From positions 806,001 to 870,000 of the forward strand of contig NZ_JANHOH010000002.1 of NCBI RefSeq assembly GCF_024498135.1: a stretch of 64,000 nt of DNA, written 5' to 3'. A program made the translations under genes and the position numbers. Shown one piece after another: positions 17,296 to 24,295 of the stretch (positions are counted from its first letter, which is position 1; each line of letters starts with the position of its first letter). Under the pieces are notes generated by a model. That model was not told the DNA's origin. It made no database searches and saw nothing but the letters and a program-made list of their open reading frames with translations. Source of the DNA: Mucilaginibacter aquariorum (GTDB lineage Bacteria; Bacteroidota; Bacteroidia; Sphingobacteriales; Sphingobacteriaceae).

Positions 17296-17703
17296 ATGGA
17301 TACTATGTTATTGAATTCGTCCCGCCCGCTGCAATATTATGTGATTGCCAGAAGATGGTCCTCTGACCTCGAATTTTTCAGGCTGGAAAGCGGCTTTTTG
17401 CAGCGGTTACTTGACCGCTACATGAGCCGTTTGCAGGGCCATCCACAGTTCGTTAAACTGGTAAAGGCAGGCGAGGACCTGCAGGAACTGGAAAGAATGG
17501 TTGACGGCGACCTGCTGGACCGGCAGCTTACACAGCTGGAACTGATGGCGGAGGATGTTATCCCGGAGGATGCGGATGCGCTCACCGAAGTTCAGGTAAA
17601 ACTGGAACGGCTGATGAGTAAGCTGACTCAACGGTTCCGGGAGGTTAAACAGGAGGTTTACGCGCTGGTGCTGGAGGCGCCAGACATAGACATCCTGCTC
17701 TGA
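17296..17703 (+). CDS. Hypothetical helical protein in the low-oxygen regulon
   Basis: A 135-residue soluble protein, mostly helical and charged, with a leucine-rich middle section (LQELERMVDGDLLDRQLTQL). I do not recognise the family. It is a single-gene unit with its own operator and a strong terminator (17737-17773). The overlapping ATG at 17292 is out of frame; 17296 is the only good start. Confidence 0.7.
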   Translation: MDTMLLNSSRPLQYYVIARRWSSDLEFFRLESGFLQRLLDRYMSRLQGHPQFVKLVKAGEDLQELERMVDGDLLDRQLTQLELMAEDVIPEDADALTEVQVKLERLMSKLTQRFREVKQEVYALVLEAPDIDILL

Positions 17704-17736
17704 TTGAACTATTAACTGATCTGATTAAACCCCGAG

Positions 17737-17773
17737 AGGCGCCGTGAACTTCACGTGCGCCTTTCTTTTTTTC
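17737..17773 (+). terminator. Rho-independent terminator after the 17296 gene
   Basis: AGGCGC pairs with GCGCCT and the inner CGTGAA pairs with TTCACG (one bulged T), followed by TTTCTTTTTTTC. Confidence 0.8.
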
Positions 17774-17893
17774 AATCCTTTGGCAGCGAACCGCTTTTTG
17801 CCGCGCGCGGTACCACCTTCCCGATTGTTTAGCCGGAATTCAGGTACGGACAACAGGTAACGACGAACAGATTGCAAGTATCCCAAAAGACAC

Positions 17894-18112
17894 TTAACGA
17901 GGCTCGTCCAGGTATCCCCATTCTTCGTCCTTCGAAAGTTCGGGGTACTGAAAAGATTTATCCTTTAATACCCTGTAAACTGCCCATATCAGCACGACAG
18001 GTGCGGCGGTGAACAAAGCGCCCTGCAGGGCGAGTGGCACGCCTGCTGCCAGCAAGCCGGTGTAGACTACCAGATAAAGGGTAGCCAGGCCAATAGCAAA
18101 TTTTGCGTTCAT
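17894..18112 (-). CDS. Small two-helix membrane protein
   Basis: A 72-residue protein with two hydrophobic segments (about 5-27 and 28-48) and an acidic C-terminal tail ending GYLDEPR. The longer ORF start at 18181 is rejected: ATG 18112 has an AAGGATGGG ribosome-binding region just upstream and begins right before the first helix. The family is not recognised and no operator is visible. Confidence 0.6.
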   Translation of the reverse strand: MNAKFAIGLATLYLVVYTGLLAAGVPLALQGALFTAAPVVLIWAVYRVLKDKSFQYPELSKDEEWGYLDEPR

Positions 18113-18504
18113 AACCCATCCTTTTTTATAGATACAAGTAATGGTGAAAATTGTGTTTGCCGGTTTATACAAAAAAGACACCCCGTAATTTTCCCGTTTA
18201 ATAACTCCAAAATGAGGGTGAAACGGACCTCATTCCGGTGCCCATGCACTTTGATCGAAAGGCATGAACTTCCATGGGAAATCACCGGTTAAACCCGGTC
18301 GGAGAGGTGTAGGTTTACCTGGCGTTACTGTTCAAAAAGCTGGTACAGGCACCGGGGTGATCCGCCACTTTACATTACTCCGGTTGGCAAGGCTTTGAGC
18401 TAAAACCGTGAGCCCGGGCGTGACATCGACAGTTTAATATTAAACGGTTTGTGCAAACCCAAATGGTGACCGCCCGCACATTTTAGCGTCCGGGGTTCCT
18501 GCAA
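18113..18504. other. Non-coding stretch between the 17894 gene and the ompW promoter
   Basis: No convincing ORF is present. A 7-bp inverted repeat, AATGAGG (18211-18217) and CCTCATT (18228-18234), is visible. Nothing else was recognised before the operator at 18505. Confidence 0.5.
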
Positions 18505-18569
18505 TGATTTCTATCAGTGAACCGGTTGAAGTTTATCATGGCGGGCTGGGCTCCGGGCGGATAACTTTG
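18505..18569 (+). promoter_or_regulatory. CRP/FNR-type operator and perfect -7 box upstream of ompW
   Basis: TGATTTCTATCA (18505-18516) is followed at 57 nt by TAACTTTG (18562-18569), an 8 of 8 match to TAnnTTTG. The ompW ATG is at 18590. Confidence 0.78.
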
Positions 18570-18589
18570 CTTTATAATTCGAACATAAT

Positions 18590-19282
18590 ATGAAAAAAAT
18601 CAAATTTTATTTAGCACCTATCGGCCTTTTTTTGGCCCTGAATTCCTTTGCGCAGGAAAAACACGAGTGGGATTTCCGGCTGCGTGCGATCACGGTCGTA
18701 CCGCAGGAAAGCGCCGCAATCAGCGTCATCGGCGGTAATATCGCCCTGAGCAACTCCTTCGCGCCTGAACTGGACATCACTTATTTTTTTGCCAGAAATT
18801 TTTCAGCCGAACTGATCCTCGGTACCGTGAAACACACGGTCAAAACTACCGGATCGGACCTCAGCGCTATCGGCGGTCCTTCATCCGCGGAGGTTGGCCT
18901 GGGCAGTGTGTGGCTGCTGCCACCAACGTTGAACCTGCAATACCATTTGCCTATGCGTTCTTTTTTCAAACCTTATGTAGGTGCGGGCGCCAATTACACC
19001 ATTTTTTATGGTGCGGACAAGGGCGCAGTGGTGCAGGATATCGCTTATAAAGACAGGTTTGCCTTCGCCGCACAGGCTGGGCTGGATGTTGACCTGAATA
19101 GAAAGGTATTTTTGAATATCGATTTGAAGAAGCTTTGGTTGTCAACGACCGCCACGGTCAATGCCGCTAACCTGACGCCATCCGGCAGCCCGGCGCTGGC
19201 CCCGGTTTTGCAGAATATAAAGGCTGATGTAAAAATCAACCCCTGGGTTATTGGTGTGGGTATCGGATACCGCCTGAAATAG
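18590..19282 (+). CDS. ompW: OmpW family outer-membrane beta-barrel protein
   Basis: A 230-residue protein with a signal peptide (about 1-21, ending NSFAQ). The barrel carries OmpW features: the WDFRLRAITVVPQESA opening, PELDITYFFARNFSAELI, PPTLNLQYHL and KPYVGAGANYTIFY. It ends with an aromatic-poor but barrel-like strand, GVGIGYRLK. OmpW forms an eight-stranded barrel for small hydrophobic molecules and is regulated by oxygen in several bacteria. The perfect operator and -7 box agree with that. Confidence 0.88.
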   Translation: MKKIKFYLAPIGLFLALNSFAQEKHEWDFRLRAITVVPQESAAISVIGGNIALSNSFAPELDITYFFARNFSAELILGTVKHTVKTTGSDLSAIGGPSSAEVGLGSVWLLPPTLNLQYHLPMRSFFKPYVGAGANYTIFYGADKGAVVQDIAYKDRFAFAAQAGLDVDLNRKVFLNIDLKKLWLSTTATVNAANLTPSGSPALAPVLQNIKADVKINPWVIGVGIGYRLK

Positions 19283-19305
19283 TTTTCAGTGACAATATAC
19301 CTGGG

Positions 19306-19343
19306 AACCCCTCCATGACGGCATGTGAGGGGTTTTGGTTTTT
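19306..19343 (+). terminator. Rho-independent terminator after ompW
   Basis: AACCCCTC (19306-19313) pairs with GAGGGGTT (19327-19334), followed by TTGGTTTTT. Confidence 0.8.
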
Positions 19344-19426
19344 ACCGGAACCTTTGGAATAGACATCGTCATGCTACATTTTAAAAAGCAAAGACCCGGC
19401 CCTGCCGTTTTTCAAACGTTAGCGGC

Positions 19427-20155
19427 CTAAGTGGCCGGTACTGAATTAGCGATAACTTCCGCCAGCCGGGTGCGATCGAGCAGCGTGATCTGCTTACCGG
19501 TCACGGAGATCATTCCTTCACGCATGAGTAACCGCACGGTCCGAAAGACCGTTTCGTAGGTAGCTGCGGTAAAATCAGCAAGATCCGTCCAGGCCATGCG
19601 AAAATCTATCGCACCCAGGGCATTTGTCCCGAACTGTTCTTCCAGCCGGAGCAGGGCTTGGGCAACGCGTCCCTTGACAGGCATGTGTGCCAGATCTCGC
19701 ATCTTCTGTTCGGCATTTTCCAGTTCTTCTGCAAACAAAACCATGAGCTGATAGCACAAAGCGCTGTTCGTCTGTAAGGTTTCCCGGAAGAATTCGAGTT
19801 CGACAAAGCACACGACAAGGGGTTCGACGGCCGTGGCGGAAACCGAATAAACCAGCTTGCTGCCCAGGCCGCGGTGCCCCATGATGGCTCCGCCTGCCGC
19901 GAAACGAATGATGAGCTCTTTATCCGCTGTCCATTGCTTATGCACTTTCGCCGTGCCGGTATGAACAAAGTATATGCCCGTTACGGGATCTCCTTCGCGA
20001 AAGACCGTTTCCCCTTTTTTAAAGGACAGATTCCGGTGATGCAGGTCGATAGCGGGATGAAACCCGGGCGGCGTATGCCGGCAAAGGAAACATTTTTCGA
20101 GGTTGCAGTTCAGCGGCGTTTTGAACATGGCTTCAGACGGTAAAATATTGGTCAA
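19427..20155 (-). CDS. FNR-type Crp-family regulator with four-cysteine Fe-S pattern
   Basis: A 242-residue Crp/Fnr protein. Cys17, Cys22 and Cys25 are near the N-terminus (CNLEKCFLC), and Cys116 in EPLVVCFVELEFF sits where FNR Cys122 lies, so a [4Fe-4S] oxygen or NO sensor is likely. The C-terminal HTH is DLADFTAATYETVFRTV. FNR normally has Glu-x-x-Ser-Arg in the recognition helix; here Ser is replaced by Phe. It is the last gene of the nos cluster and overlaps the preceding gene by 23 nt. It is a second candidate regulator for the TGAY-N4-RTCA sites. Confidence 0.87.
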   Translation of the reverse strand: MTNILPSEAMFKTPLNCNLEKCFLCRHTPPGFHPAIDLHHRNLSFKKGETVFREGDPVTGIYFVHTGTAKVHKQWTADKELIIRFAAGGAIMGHRGLGSKLVYSVSATAVEPLVVCFVELEFFRETLQTNSALCYQLMVLFAEELENAEQKMRDLAHMPVKGRVAQALLRLEEQFGTNALGAIDFRMAWTDLADFTAATYETVFRTVRLLMREGMISVTGKQITLLDRTRLAEVIANSVPAT

Positions 20156-20534
20156 ATAACTTTAAGCGGATGGTGATCGTAACATACGCTTTTTCAGCGG
20201 CCCGGGCCTCTTCGGCCTGGTTCAGCAGGCTAAGCTGTTCTATTAAAGGTTCCAGCCAATGATGGAGGGCCTGGTGGTCTGCACCTTTAACCCTGCACTC
20301 CCGGATCATTTTGGCGATGCCTTTTTGCAGTGCACCGCCGGCCTTTTTATAGTGCATCAGATTACCCGTTCCTGCAGCTTCTTTAATGATTGCCTGCAGG
20401 GCGGCTACATTTGCGCCGGTCACCTTATCCACTTTCCATTTAACACCGTTATTCAGTGCCAGTTTATCCTGGCACCAGGCATTGCCGGTGGTAACGCATA
20501 CCGTCAGCAATAGAAATATAAAAAATCTTTTCAT
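20133..20534 (-). CDS. Periplasmic protein of unknown function in the nos cluster
   Basis: A 133-residue protein with a signal peptide (MKRFFIFLLLTVCVTTGNAWC). The mature part is helical, with two central histidine clusters (DHQALHHW) and no CxxCH motif. I do not recognise the family. Its stop/start overlaps with nosY (1 nt) and the FNR-type gene (23 nt) place it firmly in the nos transcription unit, so a role in N2O reductase maturation or signalling is possible. Confidence 0.75.
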   Translation of the reverse strand: MKRFFIFLLLTVCVTTGNAWCQDKLALNNGVKWKVDKVTGANVAALQAIIKEAAGTGNLMHYKKAGGALQKGIAKMIRECRVKGADHQALHHWLEPLIEQLSLLNQAEEARAAEKAYVTITIRLKLFDQYFTV

Positions 20535-21301
20535 CAGAGGTCTTTCTTTTTAAATATCCGTAAAGCAAAGAACAGGGGTACCAGGATCCAGACCAGCTGC
20601 ATCAGGAGTGAAAATATAATACCTGAGCCACTGCCAAAGAACTGCTGGTAAAGGGCGCCGGTATAACCCATCAGGGCGGAGATATCCAGCTGCAATAAGA
20701 TCAGTATCCGGGCAAGGTCTATCGGGTTCAGCGCCGTCAGAACGATCATCGCTTTTTCCAGCGGATAATCGGCGAAGGTGTACAGGAATAATAAAACCAG
20801 GCCATCGAATATGATCGAAAAATAAAACCAGAGCATTAAGGCCAGACCAATTCCTTTGGCCTTATCATGGGTAATTGTAGATGTAAGGAAAGCCAGAGAA
20901 ACAAAGCTAAGCGTAAGCAGGTAGCCGGATACCATTAAGGTGATACCAGTGGCCGAAAACGCAAACAAACACACGGGAATACAAACCCCGATGATGAAGG
21001 CGAGCAGAATGGAACTGCTGATCCCGATGAATTTTCCCAGTAAAATATTACGCCTGCTGATGGGTTGTGAAACCAGCATTTCGGTAAACTCTGCCGCGTT
21101 GAAATAATAAGTTGTGGCGTAAACGATGCTGACCAGCGGTACGATGATCAGAATAACCGTTGTAATACTTACCAGTCCCTTGGTCACGTCTGCATCTGAC
21201 ATGAAAATCGTCAGGCTGATCGCTAATAGTAAGAGGGTGTAGGCCAGCAGCACTTTGCTCCTGATGATATCGAAGATGATGTATTTAGCGATTTTTAGCA
21301 T
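20534..21301 (-). CDS. nosY: NosY, ABC transporter permease of N2O reductase maturation
   Basis: A 255-residue permease with about six membrane helices of the ABC-2 type. The motif TEMLVSQPISRRNILLGKF is typical of NosY. With NosF and NosD it forms the complex that supplies a sulfur species for the CuZ centre of NosZ. It overlaps nosF by 7 nt. Confidence 0.88.
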   Translation of the reverse strand: MLKIAKYIIFDIIRSKVLLAYTLLLLAISLTIFMSDADVTKGLVSITTVILIIVPLVSIVYATTYYFNAAEFTEMLVSQPISRRNILLGKFIGISSSILLAFIIGVCIPVCLFAFSATGITLMVSGYLLTLSFVSLAFLTSTITHDKAKGIGLALMLWFYFSIIFDGLVLLFLYTFADYPLEKAMIVLTALNPIDLARILILLQLDISALMGYTGALYQQFFGSGSGIIFSLLMQLVWILVPLFFALRIFKKKDL

Positions 21302-22011
21302 GACGATAAACTTAATAGCTGCGTGAGCGCCCGGCTTAATTTTTGTTCGCCTGTCTCCATTTTCAGGTCAGGCAATGTTTTATAGAATTTGATCTTTCCT
21401 TCAAAGAGGTAAAGGATATGGTCAGATATCTCGTCCGCCTCGCTGAGGATGTGCGAGGTGATCAGCACCAGCTTGCCGTTGGCCCTTTCGGCCAGGATCT
21501 TTTCCTTCAGCGCATCCGCGGCGAGCGGGTCAAGGCCGGCAGACGGTTCATCGAGGATCAGTACATCGGGACTGAACATAAAAGCCAGTGCCGCGCTTAC
21601 CTTCTGAAGCGTACCACCTGATAAGGTGCGCATTGTTTTATGATACATGCCTTCGAGTTGATAGGCTTTCAGCAGATCAGTATCCACCGCGTCCTGCTGC
21701 CTGATATCCATAACCATTTTAAACAACTGGCCGATCTGCATATTATCGGGGTAATGACCTATTTGCGGCATGTAACCGATGTGTCTTTTATAATCAAACG
21801 TATTTAGTATGGATTTGCCCTTGAACAGAATGCTGCCGCTATCGGGAAGCACCATTCCGAGGATCGACTTGATCAGCGTGGTTTTGCCGGAAGCGTTCGG
21901 GCCGAGTATGGATACCACCCCGCCGGCAGCGAAATCGCAGCTGACGTTTTTAAGCACTTCCAGCCTGCCAAATGATTTTTTCAGTCCTTCGACCGCAATT
22001 ATCTTTTCCAT
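21295..22011 (-). CDS. nosF: NosF, ATPase subunit of the Nos maturation transporter
   Basis: A 238-residue ABC ATPase with Walker A GPNASGKTTLIKS, signature LSGGTLQKV, Walker B VLILDEPSAGLDP and switch histidine in LITSHILSEAD. It energises NosY. It overlaps nosD by 13 nt and nosY by 7 nt. Confidence 0.92.
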   Translation of the reverse strand: MEKIIAVEGLKKSFGRLEVLKNVSCDFAAGGVVSILGPNASGKTTLIKSILGMVLPDSGSILFKGKSILNTFDYKRHIGYMPQIGHYPDNMQIGQLFKMVMDIRQQDAVDTDLLKAYQLEGMYHKTMRTLSGGTLQKVSAALAFMFSPDVLILDEPSAGLDPLAADALKEKILAERANGKLVLITSHILSEADEISDHILYLFEGKIKFYKTLPDLKMETGEQKLSRALTQLLSLSSC

Positions 22012-23231
22012 GGTTTCATTCTTGGTTTTTCGTCTTTAACAGATTCGGGCGTAACAGAGGGAATGGCACGTTCTACCTTATCAATAAGGTTGACGATAAA
22101 ACTTCTCATCAGCATCACACTTTGGGGATTCTGTTCAATGATCTGGGCGTAAAGGCTGATCGGCCGGTAAGGTATATCGCCGGTGCCGTCCCTGTTCAGG
22201 TCGTAGCCTTCATATTTATCCCAATAGTTATCATTGAAATAAATTTCTTTTAAAGTGCCATTGGTTGTCACGTCGAAAGAGTTTCCTTTATAGTTATTTT
22301 GGGTGAAGTTGTTCTTACTGCAACTGGCCAGCACGCGCATGGCCCAGCCGTTAGAGATAAAATCATTATGCTTTATGGTAATGCGGTCTGAGTTCTCCAT
22401 GTAAATACCGGTGGTGTTCCTGATAAAACGGTTGCCTTCAATCCGGGCATCCGTAATTTCTTTGAGCAGCACGCCGTAAATAGTGCTTCCCCAGTTCTCG
22501 ATAAACGTATTATCCAGCATGGCGATACGCCGGGTGTACATGACGGAAACACCGGAGCCGTTATTCTTAAAGGTGTTGTGGCGGTAGGTATCGTCATCGG
22601 AGAACATAAAATGCAGGCCGTAACGAATGTTTTTTTCGCTGAGGTTATTTTCGATCAGGCATTTTTTGGCGAATTCGAAATAGATGCCGTCCCGATGCTT
22701 CGTTACGTAGTTTCCCCGGATCAATACTTCCTTACATTTCCATAAATGGATGCCGTTACCGGAATTCTCAATATCATTCGAGCCGGTGATGCGGTTATTC
22801 AGCACTTTTATAAAGCGACAGTTGGATAAATATATTCCGAAGAAATTATTCCGTAATATGTTGTTGCTGATCGTTACCTGTTCGACATTGCTCAGGCGGA
22901 TCGCGGCGAAGTCCCGCATCGAACCGGTTTTTGTATTCACCACCGTAAAACCGTCCAGTTTGACATGGCTGGCGGTGATCGTCAGTACCTCTTCCCGGAA
23001 ACGGGCGTCCAATACCGGTTGTCCTTCGCCAAGTATGGTGAGTGATTTATCAATCAGGGTGTTCAGGGAGATATAAACTCCTTTTTTTACCCTGATCGTA
23101 TCGCCGTTTTGGGACAGCATAACGGCCTGGCGCAAGGAACTGACCGGCGTCCCCGGTGCAACCAGGATGGTTCGGGCGGCCAGGATCAGGGGTAACAACA
23201 ACCCGGAAAACATCAGCAGCAGTGTTCTCAT
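21999..23231 (-). CDS. nosD: NosD, periplasmic beta-helix maturation protein
   Basis: A 410-residue protein with a signal peptide (about 1-19) and a right-handed parallel beta-helix made of repeated N-rich coils such as VTISNNILRNNFFGIYLSN and GNYVTKHRDGIYFE. It is the CASH/NosD fold that acts with NosFY in CuZ assembly. Its start touches the nosL stop at 23231. Confidence 0.92.
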   Translation of the reverse strand: MRTLLLMFSGLLLPLILAARTILVAPGTPVSSLRQAVMLSQNGDTIRVKKGVYISLNTLIDKSLTILGEGQPVLDARFREEVLTITASHVKLDGFTVVNTKTGSMRDFAAIRLSNVEQVTISNNILRNNFFGIYLSNCRFIKVLNNRITGSNDIENSGNGIHLWKCKEVLIRGNYVTKHRDGIYFEFAKKCLIENNLSEKNIRYGLHFMFSDDDTYRHNTFKNNGSGVSVMYTRRIAMLDNTFIENWGSTIYGVLLKEITDARIEGNRFIRNTTGIYMENSDRITIKHNDFISNGWAMRVLASCSKNNFTQNNYKGNSFDVTTNGTLKEIYFNDNYWDKYEGYDLNRDGTGDIPYRPISLYAQIIEQNPQSVMLMRSFIVNLIDKVERAIPSVTPESVKDEKPRMKPWKR

Positions 23232-23665
23232 CAGCGGTTTTGTTTTAAAAAACCCGGCCAGTCGGATACGATGGCCGTGCTATCCTGCTGCGCAGCTTCC
23301 GCGGCGCGTCGGTTTATGAACGCCGCAAGGTTTCCACCCATAGGTGAAGCCAGCGAAGCATCATGGAGGTACCAGGCTTTGCGGGCGTCGGAAAAAGTTC
23401 CGGGATGCCCAAAATCATTGACCAGCAAACTGCTTTCCGGGTCATTGGCGACAGCGGGATTTTCCCTTAAAAAACCGGCCATGCATTCCACCGCGTCAAA
23501 CTTGTATATTTTTCCCTTCACGCTGATCACTTCGGTGGCAAAACGTTTGTCCATAATCGTCATTTTACAGTGAGTACAGGCGTCTTTGCCGTATAAGATC
23601 GGTTCGGGGCTGTGGCTACAGGCTGCGAGCAGGCAGCAAAGGGTAATCAAACTTAGCGGTTTCAT
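23231..23665 (-). CDS. nosL: NosL copper chaperone lipoprotein
   Basis: A 144-residue lipoprotein with lipobox LLAAC (acylated Cys at about 16). The copper-site motif is CTHCKMTIMDKRFA, with further conserved Met and Cys in DAVECMAGFL. NosL delivers Cu(I) for NosZ maturation. Its start overlaps the preceding gene by 4 nt. Confidence 0.93.
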   Translation of the reverse strand: MKPLSLITLCCLLAACSHSPEPILYGKDACTHCKMTIMDKRFATEVISVKGKIYKFDAVECMAGFLRENPAVANDPESSLLVNDFGHPGTFSDARKAWYLHDASLASPMGGNLAAFINRRAAEAAQQDSTAIVSDWPGFLKQNR

Positions 23666-24237
23666 TTGATGTGGTTTAGCGATAAACGCGGTTTGTAAAA
23701 AAGGGCTGCTGCGACTAATAAGCCCCCGATACCCACCAGTATACCTCCGGTATCGGGTAATGATCCGGCGGTAAAGTTGAGCAGTTGCTTGTAACCAAAA
23801 AGGGGCGGCTGGTAGTTCATTCCTTCTACTTTTATAGCCGCATGCGGGTTAAGCCGGTGGCCGTAATTATATTCCCAGATGTAAAAATCGGTGAACCCCA
23901 CTATCGCAAACAGGCACAAACCGATAAACCAGACCCATAGCAATTTGCGGCTTTTGGCAATGGCCGCGGCGATACCGATGACTGTAAGCGCCCCGAAAAC
24001 ATAAGGAAGAATCTTAAACTCCTTAAAATCATCTTCTGAAATAAACTTCATCCCTATATAGTGGTTCAGGCCGTTGATCTGGTCAATGTTGCCCGTGAGC
24101 CCGTTCAGCCAGATCTTCATTTCCAGCCCCTCGGGGTATTGTGGCGCGTCCAAATTAATATGCCATAGCGGTAGGAAATAGGCAGTCAGCATAAACAAAC
24201 AGGCAGCGGCTATTAATATTCTTGTAGTCGGTTTCAT
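23662..24237 (-). CDS. NosB-like membrane protein following nosZ
   Basis: A 191-residue protein with four or five membrane helices (about 7-25, 78-98, 103-123 and 165-185) and a periplasmic-type loop containing PLWHINLDAPQYPEGL. A membrane gene of this size directly after nosZ is typical of clade II nos clusters, where it is called nosB; function unknown. The assignment is by size, topology and position. It overlaps nosL by 4 nt and is separated from nosZ by a hairpin. Confidence 0.7.
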   Translation of the reverse strand: MKPTTRILIAAACLFMLTAYFLPLWHINLDAPQYPEGLEMKIWLNGLTGNIDQINGLNHYIGMKFISEDDFKEFKILPYVFGALTVIGIAAAIAKSRKLLWVWFIGLCLFAIVGFTDFYIWEYNYGHRLNPHAAIKVEGMNYQPPLFGYKQLLNFTAGSLPDTGGILVGIGGLLVAAALFYKPRLSLNHIK

Positions 24238-24251
24238 GAGCTATAAATTAA

Positions 24252-24286
24252 CCATAGCATATGGCGCTGAGCGCTATACGCTATGG
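24252..24286 (-). promoter_or_regulatory. Intercistronic hairpin between nosZ and the NosB-like gene
   Basis: CCATAGC (24252-24258) pairs with GCTATGG (24280-24286), and inside it GCGC pairs with GCGC across a short loop. No T-run follows. It may stabilise the 3' end of nosZ mRNA or partly attenuate the downstream maturation genes. Confidence 0.5.
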
Positions 24287-24295
24287 TTGTTAAGT

